Assembly (NCBI GenBank): GCA_025056555.1
Contig: JANWVZ010000009.1
Location: forward strand, 1-40,553
DNA from: Gemmatales bacterium
GTDB taxonomy: Bacteria > Planctomycetota > Planctomycetia > Gemmatales > HRBIN36
DNA: 40,553 nucleotides
Direction of reading: 5' to 3'
Shown: positions 16,979-26,048 of the stretch, in pieces
Numbering within the stretch: the stretch's first letter is position 1
Layout: each line of letters opens with the position of its first letter
Notes under the pieces: model-generated
Told to the model about the DNA's origin: nothing
Database searches by the model: none
Seen by the model: the letters and a program-made list of their open reading frames with translations, nothing else
Position numbers and translations under genes: made by a program

Positions 16979-18861
16979 GCTTGCACCAGGGTCATCCCAC
17001 CGACGACCGCCGCCAGGATTATGCTGTGCCAGATGACCGCTTTGAAGATGTCGGCCTCGCGACCGATCTGATGAGTGGCGGCGGTCGCGACACAGATGCT
17101 CTGCGCGTCAATCATTTTGCCCATGACGCCGCCGGTGCTGTTGGCCGTGCAGATCAATACTTGCGCCTGTTCCCGCGTCAGATAGCGAAACGCCTCGGGA
17201 TGATGGCTGTAGATCTCGTTGGCCGTAATCTTCTGCAAGCTGCCGAACAACGCATTGCTCCCCGCGTCGGTGCCGGTCAGGAACACGCCCAACCAGCCGA
17301 GTATCGCTGCGAAAAACGGATAAAAGATGCCCGTTTGCGCAAAGGCCACCCCCAGCGTCGCATCCATTCCCGCATATCGGGTCACATAACTCAGCCCCAG
17401 CATCAGGGCAATGGTCGGAATCGGGATTTTCATCTGGAAGCATGTCCTGCGCAACACGCGGGCGACTTGAGACGGGGTCATGCGGAGCAGGCACATCGAA
17501 AGACACGCCGCCAGAAACACCGCAGTTCCCGGCGCCGTCAGCCAGGCGAAGTTGAAAACGGCGCGTTCAGGCTTGGGCGCCAGACGCTCCGACAGCATCA
17601 CTGCGGGTGCCGTGTTGACCAGCGGCAGGAGAGTAGGCGTTGGTGACAGCGCGCCGACCACATACGCCGCCGACTCCTCCGCCCGTACCAGATGCAGTTT
17701 CGCATCGCGATGCACCTCTTTGTCAAGCCCGGGGATAGGCATGAGGTAATTCGTCTGCCACGGGCCGATGATTCTCACAGGGCCTTTGCTTTCCATTTGC
17801 CGCACAATACCAGTCAGCATCAATAAAACCGACATAATGGCGAAAGGCGTCCAGGCTAAGGCCACTTGTCGTGCCGTCAGCGGCGCGGATTCCGCAGCTG
17901 GTGCCGCTGGTGCAACGGCACTGAGCACCGCAGCCGCTTCTCCGTGCGCAGGAACTGCGTTCGATGCGCGGGACGCGCCCGCCATCGGCTGCCGTCGTCC
18001 ATTCATGTCGTAATGCCAGGCGCGGCGCGGCTGCCAATACTTGAGGAAAATTGCCGTTAGGATGAGGGAAAAAATCCCGCCACCGATGTCGGTCATCGGC
18101 CACATCTCGGCCCCAGTCCAGAGGTGAAAAGTCGCGAAGGTGTATTGAAAAATGGCAAACGATCCCCCCGCCACCAGGATCGCGGGCAGGACCTCGAAGG
18201 TTTCTTTCCAGCCGCACATGCACCGCACCATCCACAGCGGAATAATGCACGACAAGAGCGGCAACTGGTGTCCGGCCATAACACTCAGCACGTGCCCCGG
18301 TAAATCGGTTACTCCATTCAAGACAATGATGGGGGTGCCCAATCCGCCGTAGGCCACCGGTGAGGTGTTGGCAATCAGACACAAAACCGCCGCCAGAAAC
18401 GGGTCAAACCCCAAACCCACCATAATGGCGCCGCAGATCGCTACTGGAGTGCCACCGCCAGCCGCACCTTCAAGAAACGCGCCGAAACTGAACCCAATCA
18501 ACACCGCTTGAATCCGCGCATCGGGGGAGAGTTCCGCCACCGAGCGCCTCATGATGGCGAACTGCCCGGTTTCCACGGTAATGTTGTAAAGCAACATGGC
18601 GTTGAAAATCGTCCAGCCAACCGGCAACATGCCGAAGAGCACCCCATGGACAAACGACGCCACGGCCATGGGCGCCGGCATGCCGTACACCGTAACGGCA
18701 ATGACTAGCGCCGTGATCGCGCCGCCCAAACCCGCTTTTGGCGCCAGCCACCTCATCGGCACCAGGAGCCAGAACAACACCAGCACCGGCAAACCGGCGA
18801 AAAACGTGGACAGCCAGGCATTGTTCAAGGGGTCCAGGTTCTGATGGTAGGCGAACAGCAT
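16933..18861 (-). CDS. lctP: L-lactate permease (LctP/LldP family)
   Basis: The 642-residue polytopic protein has the family pattern: NNAWLSTFFAGLPVLVLFWLL at the N-terminus, FGAFLEGAAGGGTPVAICGAIM near residue 125, and ANTSPVAYGGLGTPI near 164. The C-terminal half repeats this layout with FLTGTDAGSNALFGSLQ and a Cys-Thr-Ala-Asn-Ser-Thr-Gly-Gly-Val segment. LctP proteins import lactate or glycolate with protons. It is longer than the usual 530-600 residues because of an Ala-rich cytoplasmic linker near 300-320 and an extra loop near 365-410. It is downstream of the zinc-ribbon membrane gene on the same strand, with a 209-base gap. Confidence 0.95.
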   Translation of the reverse strand: MLFAYHQNLDPLNNAWLSTFFAGLPVLVLFWLLVPMRWLAPKAGLGGAITALVIAVTVYGMPAPMAVASFVHGVLFGMLPVGWTIFNAMLLYNITVETGQFAIMRRSVAELSPDARIQAVLIGFSFGAFLEGAAGGGTPVAICGAIMVGLGFDPFLAAVLCLIANTSPVAYGGLGTPIIVLNGVTDLPGHVLSVMAGHQLPLLSCIIPLWMVRCMCGWKETFEVLPAILVAGGSFAIFQYTFATFHLWTGAEMWPMTDIGGGIFSLILTAIFLKYWQPRRAWHYDMNGRRQPMAGASRASNAVPAHGEAAAVLSAVAPAAPAAESAPLTARQVALAWTPFAIMSVLLMLTGIVRQMESKGPVRIIGPWQTNYLMPIPGLDKEVHRDAKLHLVRAEESAAYVVGALSPTPTLLPLVNTAPAVMLSERLAPKPERAVFNFAWLTAPGTAVFLAACLSMCLLRMTPSQVARVLRRTCFQMKIPIPTIALMLGLSYVTRYAGMDATLGVAFAQTGIFYPFFAAILGWLGVFLTGTDAGSNALFGSLQKITANEIYSHHPEAFRYLTREQAQVLICTANSTGGVMGKMIDAQSICVATAATHQIGREADIFKAVIWHSIILAAVVGGMTLVQAYVWPFTLMVPSAAL

Positions 18862-19070
18862 AGTGGTGGGACATTCGCGGGCCTGGAGGTTACGCCGGGA
18901 GGCGTGTCATAAGTCGGCATTGTAGCGAACGGTTTCGTGCCCTTCCAGTGAATCCAGTTAAATCCAAATGCCTGCCCGCACCGAGTTCCCGGTATAAATC
19001 GCGTTCTGAAGGGCTTCCTGGGAATGTAAGCAAATTCAGACGCCCACCCGCAGCAGCCCTCGTGCTTCCC

Positions 19071-20066
19071 TTAGCCGTCGCCGTGTAACAGCGCAGCCAA
19101 AGCGAGCATAAGGCGTTCATCCAGGAGTTGCTCCGCGCCAGGGCTGAAGGTGAGCACAGTGGTATCCGACCAGGAAAGCTCCGTGCGGCTCTGCGCCAGA
19201 ACGTACGACGAGCCCGCCAGGCGCACCTGAAAGGTCCCACGAAACGGACGCAAAGCGAAGGGCATCAGAAAAAACACGAGGCGCAGCAGGCCCATCGGCA
19301 ACAACAAAAGCCAGCGAACCAATCCGGGCAGCCAGAACGTTTCTTCGACGAGCAGATCGCAGTTCCAGGTTGGAACCTGGACGCGCCAGCGACGGCGCGT
19401 CAGCCAGCGAAGCAGTCCATGAGGACGATACATCCGCGCCAGCACCTGCGCCGCAGCATCTTCGATTATCCACCAGCCGCCAAATACGATCACCCAGAAC
19501 GAAGTCGGTCGCAGCACCAGCCAAGGCCTTTGCCGCACGAATTTGCCCATCGTGTGCACGGTGGTACGGAAACGCGGCACGCTCGACTTGTGCCACAAAT
19601 ACAGGGGATACAGTCCCACTACCATCGCGACGATGAAGACCGAAACAATTGGAACTGCCTGGGGATTTCCTGCGCGAACCACCACCAGCAACACAGCACA
19701 ACTGAACAACAAAACATAGGCCCAGCCCATCAGTAAAGCCAACACCAGGAGGAAATAAACGGTCTCCGCCCAGCGAAGCGGGTAGCGCACGTAGCAGATC
19801 ACTCCCCGCCAGTCCTCCAGCCAGGCTCGCGAAAGAATATGAAAGGCCGAGCGGCAACGCACCCAGGGAATCCGCGATGCCGCTTTGTCCGCGTCGGGGC
19901 TATTTCCCGACCACGAAGCAGGCACTACGACAAAATAATTGCGACATCGGCCACATTGCACCGTTTGTCCCAGTAGTTCCAGGCTCAAGGAGAACTCTGC
20001 CTGGCAACAGTCGCACTGCGCCCACACTTGCCGCTGCGACAGGTGCTGGGGCTGCTTTGTTTCCAC
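19071..20066 (-). CDS. Zinc-ribbon membrane protein, unknown function
   Basis: The 331-residue protein begins with a C18-x2-C21...C38-x2-C41 zinc ribbon (QCDCCQAEF; VQCGRCRNYF), typical of MJ0042-like ribbons common in planctomycetes. It is followed by two close TM helices around 95-155 (TVYFLLVLALLMGWAYVLLF; VPIVSVFIVAMVVGLYPLYLW), an amphipathic region, and a further hydrophobic hairpin around 245-270 (LVRWLLLLPMGLLRLVFFLM). The C-terminal domain (FRGTFQVRLAGSSYVLAQ) looks beta-rich. I recognise no family. It is transcribed away from the superoxide dismutase gene. Confidence 0.75.
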   Translation of the reverse strand: METKQPQHLSQRQVWAQCDCCQAEFSLSLELLGQTVQCGRCRNYFVVVPASWSGNSPDADKAASRIPWVRCRSAFHILSRAWLEDWRGVICYVRYPLRWAETVYFLLVLALLMGWAYVLLFSCAVLLVVVRAGNPQAVPIVSVFIVAMVVGLYPLYLWHKSSVPRFRTTVHTMGKFVRQRPWLVLRPTSFWVIVFGGWWIIEDAAAQVLARMYRPHGLLRWLTRRRWRVQVPTWNCDLLVEETFWLPGLVRWLLLLPMGLLRLVFFLMPFALRPFRGTFQVRLAGSSYVLAQSRTELSWSDTTVLTFSPGAEQLLDERLMLALAALLHGDG

Positions 20067-20641
20067 GGCTCATCCATCCCGATTTGACCGCTTTCCCAAA
20101 GACAAAAGATATCCCTCGCTCGGGCTCTTACGCCCTTCCTGAAAACTTTCCAGTATTCATGGCTGCGCATCATTCTTACGAAGCGTCGGGGGCTCAGAAA
20201 ACTCACCCAGCCACCAAGGCCTTACGCCCCCAACGGGTCGGGAGACACTCGTATGCCCGCAGGCGTGATGAAAGGGGCGCTCCGGGCGTAAGCGATGGCC
20301 TGATAGCGAACTGGTCGCGCTCAAGTGAGACTGGTTTTTCTCCTGGACCTTGCCCCCGCCTCAAATTGCCTGTTGTTGATGATCTTCACAGCACGTAAGC
20401 CTGTCAGGCTTAGCCGTAGCGTTCTCTAATAGGTCGTAGGGGGATCCAATAGCTCGTTGTGTTGCGCTTGGATTGGGGGACTGCGCCACCCTGGCTGTTC
20501 CCGTTTGGACGATACTGGGCAAACTTCTATACTAGCTCAGGCTCAGGATCAACTAGGGTGCAGGCTGACGTGCCTGGAAGATAGCCCAATCGCAGCAGAG
20601 CACAAACGGCTTAACACAGGTATTTTCCCAGGAGGTGTCCC
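20067..20641. other. Divergent gap carrying the sod promoter
   Basis: The 575-base gap between divergent starts contains a good sigma-70-like promoter for the superoxide dismutase gene, listed separately. The rest gives Pro/Arg-rich frames with no supportable gene. I saw no clear riboswitch or metal-responsive operator. Confidence 0.5.
20505..20533 (+). promoter_or_regulatory. Sigma-70-like promoter of the superoxide dismutase gene
   Basis: TTGGAC (20505-20510), a 17-base spacer and TATACT (20528-20533) match the -35/-10 consensus at 5 of 6 and 5 of 6 positions with ideal spacing. Transcription would start near 20540 and give a leader of about 100 bases. Confidence 0.55.
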
Positions 20642-21259
20642 ATGCCCTATCCTTTCACTTTGCCCCCTTTGCCCTACCCATATGACGCCTTGCAACCTTA
20701 TATCAGCAAGGAGACCATGGAGTATCATCACGATAAGCATCATCAAGCCTATGTGGATAACCTGAACGCGGCTCTGAAAGATCACCCCGATTTCCACAAG
20801 CTGGAAATCGAGGACCTGCTTCGTCAAATCAACAAGGTACCGGAAGCCATTCGCCAAGCAGTGATAAACAATGGTGGCGGACACTACAATCACACGATGT
20901 TCTGGGAAATCATGAAGCCCGGCGGTAGTAAGGAACCCAAGGGCGCTTTAGCCGATGCCATCAAGGCTCTGGGAGGATTGGAGCAAGTCAAGCAGATGGT
21001 CAATGATGCCGGGTTGAGGCGTTTCGGCAGCGGTTGGGCCTGGCTGGTGGTTGATGGCGGGCACCTCAAAGTGATCAGCACACCGAATCAGGACTGTCCC
21101 CTCATGAACAATCAGTATCCGGTTCTCGGTGTGGATGTGTGGGAACATGCCTATTACATTGATTATCGCAATCGCCGCGGAGACTATTTGAAGGCTTGGT
21201 GGAACGTCGTCAATTGGGATGAAGTCAGCAAGCGGTTTGACCTCGCCACTAAGAAGTAA
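20642..21259 (+). CDS. sodA: Superoxide dismutase, Mn/Fe family (Mn-type signature)
   Basis: The 205-residue protein aligns along its length with Mn/Fe SODs. Metal ligands by family position are His29 (EYHHDKHHQAYV), His84 (GGHYNHTMFW), Asp165 and His169 (DVWEHAYY). Gln150 in NQDCPL is the glutamine position and sequence seen in Mn-type enzymes, whereas Fe-type enzymes usually have an alanine there and a Gln near the second His. Manganese use is therefore inferred. It removes superoxide in the cytosol; no signal peptide is present. The start follows AGGAGGTG, a near-perfect ribosome site, and a recognisable promoter lies about 110 bases upstream. Confidence 0.95.
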   Translation: MPYPFTLPPLPYPYDALQPYISKETMEYHHDKHHQAYVDNLNAALKDHPDFHKLEIEDLLRQINKVPEAIRQAVINNGGGHYNHTMFWEIMKPGGSKEPKGALADAIKALGGLEQVKQMVNDAGLRRFGSGWAWLVVDGGHLKVISTPNQDCPLMNNQYPVLGVDVWEHAYYIDYRNRRGDYLKAWWNVVNWDEVSKRFDLATKK

Positions 21260-21315
21260 TTTTCCACAGTTTTCCCCTATTGGGACCTAATAACCTGCTC
21301 CTGTCGCATGTCACA

Positions 21316-21334
21316 GGCTGGGCTACTCCCAGCC
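21316..21334 (+). terminator. Hairpin downstream of the superoxide dismutase gene
   Basis: GGCTGGG-CTACT-CCCAGCC forms a perfect 7-base stem. Outer arms (AATAA..CTCCTG at 21289-21303 and CAGGAG..TTATT at 21334-21347) can lengthen it. No T-run follows, so intrinsic termination is uncertain; transcript protection is another option. Confidence 0.4.
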
Positions 21335-21437
21335 AGGAGAGATTATTACAGACAGGAACGGGACGTATGTAGTGCGTTTCGTCGGCAAGGTTGCTGGTTG
21401 ATGGCTTGCTCGCCAATGCGACTTCGATGACCCCATT

Positions 21438-21546
21438 GCTGACCACGCTGGCTCAGGTTGAAGGTCCGGCCGATTGATCGGTCAAGGTTTTGGTACGAAT
21501 GTACAGAGGCTGCTGACCACGTTGGCTCAGGTTGAAAATCCGGCGG
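21438..21546. repeat. Pair of 35-base direct repeats, 74 bases apart
   Basis: The copies at 21438-21472 and 21512-21546 share GCTGACCACG, TGGCTCAGGTTGAA and TCCGGC, matching at 31 of 35 positions. The spacing is close to the 73 bases of the pair at 7248/7321, though the sequences differ. Confidence 0.7.
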
Positions 21547-21869
21547 TGGCATAGTCAAGTAGTTTATCAGAAAATCGCACCTTTCTTGCCTGGCATAACG
21601 GCTTACCGTTTCGTCTGGTGCCCCGCGGATCATACTGCGAACTAGTGGCAACGAGAGTCATGAGGGCGCGAGCACCGGGAGCATCGCTGGGGCTTACCAG
21701 GTCGGTGTTCCGCAAGCGGTCCAGGTTGGAGTGTACCAGCGAGCGAATGCACAGCTGTGTGAAGTAGTGCTCTTGTTACCTGCGCGCTTTGCCACACATT
21801 AAATCTCCGTTGCCATGAGAAACTTGGCCATATTGGCACTGTCGCAGTGTAAGAAACATGTCTGGACTA

Positions 21870-21898
21870 TTGACGCCATGGTTGGACATTGCCAAAAT
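21870..21898 (+). promoter_or_regulatory. Possible promoter of the VWA/FHA gene pair
   Basis: TTGACG (21870-21875), 17 bases, and CAAAAT (21893-21898) match consensus at 5 of 6 and 4 of 6 positions. It is about 180 bases before the VWA start at 22080, which is preceded by GGGAGG. Confidence 0.3.
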
Positions 21899-22079
21899 AA
21901 CGCACAAGCACGACATTCCTGAGTAGATGCAGGAAGACGCCAGCCGAGGCGAAACCCTGCTCGGCCAACCGGGCTCGGCAGGTGCAGGTTGTCGCGATTC
22001 CAGGGAGCCATTTCGCGTCGGGCGGTGAACATAATGACCAACCAGCAGGGGGGGCGAGCGCACATCGGGAGGGCTGTCC

Positions 22080-23363
22080 ATGAATGCCAAGATCCATTTA
22101 GAGCGTATGATGCACCGTGACATTCTCAGGCCAGTTGGGGAATCCATAGCGGCCTATGCATTGATCAAACTGATCCCGGCTGGTTTAGGCGAAGGGCTGG
22201 CGCCCATGCCTCTCAACGTTGCCTTGGCGTTGGATGTGAGCGGTTCGATGTATGAGGAAGACGGTACGGGGTTGAGCCGTCTACAACGTATTCAGGACGC
22301 GGCCATGCGTGCCTTACAACAACTGCAACCCACGGACTTATTAAGTATCGTCGCTTTCGGCCACGATGCCCAAGTCATCCTGCCTCCCACACCATTGGCC
22401 GAACGCAAGACAATCGAAGAGCGCCTTTACGCGGTGGATCAGTTCAACGTAGATCCCGGTGGCACGTCCATGGACCAGGGGATGCAGTTAGCGTTGAGCC
22501 AGTTGCAGAAAAACCATCGCGAGGGTGTGCTTTCGCACATGGTGATCCTGACCGATGGTGAGACTTCGGGGGAGGCCATGTGCAAACAAATCGCCGCCAG
22601 CTTGCCCCAGCAAAAGATGCACCTGACCGTGATGGGCATCGGCACCGAATGGAACGCAAATCTGTTGAAGGAATTGGCCAAGCTGAGCAACGGGAAATGG
22701 TTCTACATCGAGGCAGAGAAACGCGAGGAGGCCGAGCGGGTTTTCGTCCAGGAATTCGCTCAGTTGGCCAGCACCGCGTTCACGGACGTTCAGATGCACC
22801 TGCGGCCGCTCAAAGATGTTCGCGTCAAACGATGCCGATTGGTGGTGCCGGAAATCAAGGAATTGCCGCTGCGCGAAGTGGAAGAGCGACATCTGGTGGC
22901 GGACCTGGGCACACTCGAAAAAGACAAGTCCACACGCTATATCCTCGATTTCAGTCTGCCGTCTCGACCGGATGGTGATTATGTCATCTGTCAGGTGGAA
23001 GTTACCTACAAAGTTGGTGCCCTCGCAGGTACTACAGGTGCAGTTCCTCTCAAAGTTAAGTACTCCACTACTCAGCAGAGTTATGTCAACGCGGAGGTTA
23101 TGAAACACATTGACGATGTGCAAATGTATGAAATGAACGCCAATTTGCAGCAGGCGATTCAGCAGAACAAGGTCGAGGAGGTCAAGCGTCTGGCGGAGGC
23201 AATCGAACGCAAGGCCTCTGTTCTGGGGCCGCGGGCGGCCAAGAAGACTATGCTGGCCAAGCAGGCCTTGCAGGAAATCAATGCCGGCGGCCGCGTCTCG
23301 AAGAAGACCATGCTGGCGCTGGAAGATTCCATGCGTATGGCTGAGGAGATGCCCACGGGTTAG
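22080..23363 (+). CDS. Cytoplasmic von Willebrand factor type A domain protein
   Basis: The 427-residue protein has no signal peptide. The VWA domain (about 44-240) has a complete MIDAS: Asp52-x-Ser54-x-Ser56 in ALDVSGSM, Thr129 in GGTSMDQG, and Asp159 in ILTDGET, so metal-dependent ligand binding is expected. A beta-rich domain (about 255-345) and a helical Lys/Glu-rich tail (about 345-420, with KKTMLAKQALQE and KKTMLALEDS repeats) follow. The layout resembles other bacterial VWA proteins paired with FHA proteins. The FHA gene starts 95 bases downstream, suggesting one signalling pair. Ligand unknown. Confidence 0.88.
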   Translation: MNAKIHLERMMHRDILRPVGESIAAYALIKLIPAGLGEGLAPMPLNVALALDVSGSMYEEDGTGLSRLQRIQDAAMRALQQLQPTDLLSIVAFGHDAQVILPPTPLAERKTIEERLYAVDQFNVDPGGTSMDQGMQLALSQLQKNHREGVLSHMVILTDGETSGEAMCKQIAASLPQQKMHLTVMGIGTEWNANLLKELAKLSNGKWFYIEAEKREEAERVFVQEFAQLASTAFTDVQMHLRPLKDVRVKRCRLVVPEIKELPLREVEERHLVADLGTLEKDKSTRYILDFSLPSRPDGDYVICQVEVTYKVGALAGTTGAVPLKVKYSTTQQSYVNAEVMKHIDDVQMYEMNANLQQAIQQNKVEEVKRLAEAIERKASVLGPRAAKKTMLAKQALQEINAGGRVSKKTMLALEDSMRMAEEMPTG

Positions 23364-23458
23364 GGTGATCCATACGCCAGTCCAGTGCAGGCATAAACTT
23401 TAATCAGAACACGGGCGGAATCAGCAACCTATGATACTCAGCGGTGGAGGAATGGGCT

Positions 23459-24385
23459 ATGGTGAAATGTCCGTTCTGCGGTTCGAACAATGAAGAAGGG
23501 GCGCTCTTCTGCGAACAATGCAAGTCGGATTTAACTACGGTATCGAGTGCTGGAGCGGAAACTCCCCCTGTACCGGCGCCGGCGGTGGCAATCCCGGAAG
23601 CTCCGGCGTTTGCAGTGGCGGCTCCAGTGGCCGAGGCTATACCGGCGGCAGTGCCTTATCCAGCAGCTCCAGTGGCTGAGGCAGTGCCTGCAGCTGCCCC
23701 AGTGGCAATGCCCGCCCCCGAAACGGTGCCCTTGGCGGAATCCGTATCGCCGATCCCGCCTATCGAAGAAATTCCCCCTGCGTATCCTACACCGACAGTT
23801 TCTCCGCCTTCCGAAGTAATTGCAGCTCCCAGGGCGGAAGCCGCGCCCGTGGTTCCAACTGTACCAGCGCCGAGTCCGACGCCCACGCCGCCTCCTGAAG
23901 CCCCCGCTGTACCCCCTGCCGCCCCGGTGGTTGCAGCGGCTCCCGTGGCACCGGCTGTTGCGCCAAGCCCGGCGGTAAGTACGCCCACGCCATCCGCACC
24001 AGCTGCCCCGGCTCCAACCGCACCCGCTCCAGCCGCACCCGCAGGTTACGTCTTCCCTGCCGGCACACAGCCCAAGCTGAAAGTGATTCGCGGCATGAAG
24101 ATCGGCGATGAGTACCCGATTTATGAAGGGGAAAACTTTATCGGTCGTGCTGACGAGAAACCCGTGGATATTGATCTGGAATACCAGGAACCGCCAGACC
24201 GCATCTGGACTTCGCGGCAGCATGCGGTCATTATTTTTGAAAACGGTCAGATGCATATCGAGGACTTGAATAGCGCTAATGGCACTTACGTCAATCGCCA
24301 GCGCGTCTATCCGGGTCAAAAGCAGCCCCTGAAGCCCGGCGACGTTATCCAGATCGGCACAGTGCAGATGCGTGTTGTGAGCTAA
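23459..24385 (+). CDS. Zinc-ribbon / FHA-domain protein with Pro-Ala linker
   Basis: I start at ATG 23459 (MVKCPFCGSN), which has GGTGGAGG at a good distance, rather than at the in-frame codon 15 bases upstream. The 308-residue protein has three parts. The first is a zinc ribbon, C4-x2-C7 and C18-x2-C21. The second is a low-complexity Ala/Pro/Val linker from about 30 to 200. The third is a C-terminal FHA domain with GENFIGRADE, SRQHAVI and LNSANGTYVNRQRV, the Gly-Arg, Ser-x-x-His and Asn-Gly-Thr residues that bind phosphothreonine. It should read phosphorylated partners in the cytosol. It follows the VWA gene, but no Ser/Thr kinase gene is in the window. Confidence 0.9.
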   Translation: MVKCPFCGSNNEEGALFCEQCKSDLTTVSSAGAETPPVPAPAVAIPEAPAFAVAAPVAEAIPAAVPYPAAPVAEAVPAAAPVAMPAPETVPLAESVSPIPPIEEIPPAYPTPTVSPPSEVIAAPRAEAAPVVPTVPAPSPTPTPPPEAPAVPPAAPVVAAAPVAPAVAPSPAVSTPTPSAPAAPAPTAPAPAAPAGYVFPAGTQPKLKVIRGMKIGDEYPIYEGENFIGRADEKPVDIDLEYQEPPDRIWTSRQHAVIIFENGQMHIEDLNSANGTYVNRQRVYPGQKQPLKPGDVIQIGTVQMRVVS

Positions 24386-24636
24386 TCTTTCTGCCGATCC
24401 TTCCGCGCTGCTGTGCTCTCCGAGAATCGCGTCTGCCTTGGGCTATTCATCGCAAGATTGTAGCTTCGGACAAATCTGAGCCGCCGCCCAGATCAAGCGT
24501 AACCTTGCTGCTGGCCATTTCCGCTGGCGAAGAGATCTACCCTTCCGTTGCAGCCAGTCGAGACGAATTGCTACCTCAGGGAGCACTGGCATCTGGATGC
24601 AGCTAATGCGTATGATCTGCTGGATCAGGGGGCACT

Positions 24637-26046
24637 ATGGGAGCCAAATCCATGAGTGTGCGATGGATGACCGTCCTGGGAATGTGCCTGATAGCCGTAG
24701 CCGAGTTATTCGGTCAGGAAAAACCTGCGGACAAAAAACCGGAAGAGGTTAAGACGGATAAACCGTTCATCGCCCCCACCGCGGAAACGTTGCGCCTCAG
24801 GTTGCCGGAATTGCGCAGAACGGACATGTCTGACATATCGCGTTTACGTAACGGAGATTTAGAGTTTCAGCTGGCTGACCAGGACCGTAAGGAATTACTG
24901 CAGCGTGTAGCTCAGTATTACATTTTCCGATTAACCCACGAAACGCCGCTCTACACCGACCCGCCCGTCGTGACTAAAGCCAAGGGGCCGGAGCCGAATC
25001 CAGATTCGATACGGGAGCATGTGAATACGTTCGCTACGCGGGTCTTGCCTTTCGCTCGGACCTTGGAAGGAGGTCCTGATGCCTCCGCCGAAGCGACTCG
25101 CCGCGCGCGTCAATATGCCGATGAACTAGCTGTGGTCAGCGTGCCTTATTTCCTGAAGGTGTTGCAAGACCCGCGTCCGGTCGTGCGGCTTAATGCGATG
25201 CGTATGGCCTACCTGTTTGCGGAACGCGGTATCGGAGAGATTCACCCGGTCCTGATGCACGCCCTGGAAAAGTATCCCATAGACGCCGCGGCGGTGTTCC
25301 AGGCAGAACGTTATTGGGCCATTCGTGGATTTGGCGAACTGTTTCACGCCCAAGTTACCAACAGAGATCCCAAACGAGTTATTTTGCCCCCGGCAGTAAC
25401 GCTCAAGGCAGCCGGCTTGCTTTATCAGTGGCTGACCTGGGCCTATCGCATTGATCCGGGACAGGTCAAGACGTGGGCGCCCGAAGAACAGGATGGTTTG
25501 CGTTTCATGCGTCGTCAGGTGATACGCAGTCTGGCGATGCTGCGTCGTCCTGTGGTCAATCCTGGGAATCCGGAGCAACAGCGCATTGCCGAGCTGTTTA
25601 GTCAGGTTATGCAGGCTCCAGAGGCGGCTAAGCTGAGTCCTGCCCCGTCCTGGAGCGAACGAGTGGAGGCTGCCGTAGGCTTACTGGCTCTGTTTCCCGA
25701 ACCGAAGGGACTTTATCGGGCCGATTGGGCTTTTCACGAAGTAGGCCGCTTTGTCGTGGACATGCTCACGGCGGCCGCAGCCGACGTCGAAGGGCAGGAG
25801 AATTGGCAACATCACGCGGCTTATCTCCGCAGCCGACTTCAGGAAGTGCAGCAACATCCTGCCTATGCCAAAGAAGATTACATCAAAAAGCTCCTGCCAC
25901 TCATAGTCAAGCCGTTGGATGAGATGAGCCGCGCTCGCCTGACCGAGGTATTTCGTAAGATAGACACCCGAGATTTGGAAAAGTTTCTGAGCAATAATCC
26001 TCCAAAAGCCGCTGCTCTTTTCATTCAACCTCCACCGCAGCCCTAG
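24637..26046 (+). CDS. Secreted or lipid-anchored helical protein of unknown function
   Basis: The 469-residue frame starts at ATG 24637, but ATG 24652 (MSVRWMTVLGMCLIAVAELFGQ) gives a cleaner signal peptide and may be the true start. The mature protein begins with a Lys/Glu-rich stretch (EKPADKKPEEVKTDK) and then is mostly helical, with HEAT-like segments (VPYFLKVLQDPRPVVRLNAMRMAYLFAERG). No metal, nucleotide or catalytic motif is apparent. It ends two bases before the LarB start, so the two are likely translated from one message. Function is not predictable from sequence. Confidence 0.75.
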   Translation: MGAKSMSVRWMTVLGMCLIAVAELFGQEKPADKKPEEVKTDKPFIAPTAETLRLRLPELRRTDMSDISRLRNGDLEFQLADQDRKELLQRVAQYYIFRLTHETPLYTDPPVVTKAKGPEPNPDSIREHVNTFATRVLPFARTLEGGPDASAEATRRARQYADELAVVSVPYFLKVLQDPRPVVRLNAMRMAYLFAERGIGEIHPVLMHALEKYPIDAAAVFQAERYWAIRGFGELFHAQVTNRDPKRVILPPAVTLKAAGLLYQWLTWAYRIDPGQVKTWAPEEQDGLRFMRRQVIRSLAMLRRPVVNPGNPEQQRIAELFSQVMQAPEAAKLSPAPSWSERVEAAVGLLALFPEPKGLYRADWAFHEVGRFVVDMLTAAAADVEGQENWQHHAAYLRSRLQEVQQHPAYAKEDYIKKLLPLIVKPLDEMSRARLTEVFRKIDTRDLEKFLSNNPPKAAALFIQPPPQP

Positions 26047-26048
26047 CC

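Larger units (their letters stand above)
21260..22079. other. 820-base non-coding gap with repeats and a hairpin
   Basis: The gap follows the superoxide dismutase gene. It contains a hairpin just after the stop, a pair of 35-base direct repeats and a weak promoter before the VWA gene, all listed separately. No frame has a family pattern. Confidence 0.55.

Noticed and set aside
16243-17646. A 467-residue open frame on the plus strand
   Set aside because: It runs out of frame through the voltage-sensor gene and antisense to the lactate permease gene, and is Arg/Gly/His-rich without family motifs; both real genes match known folds.
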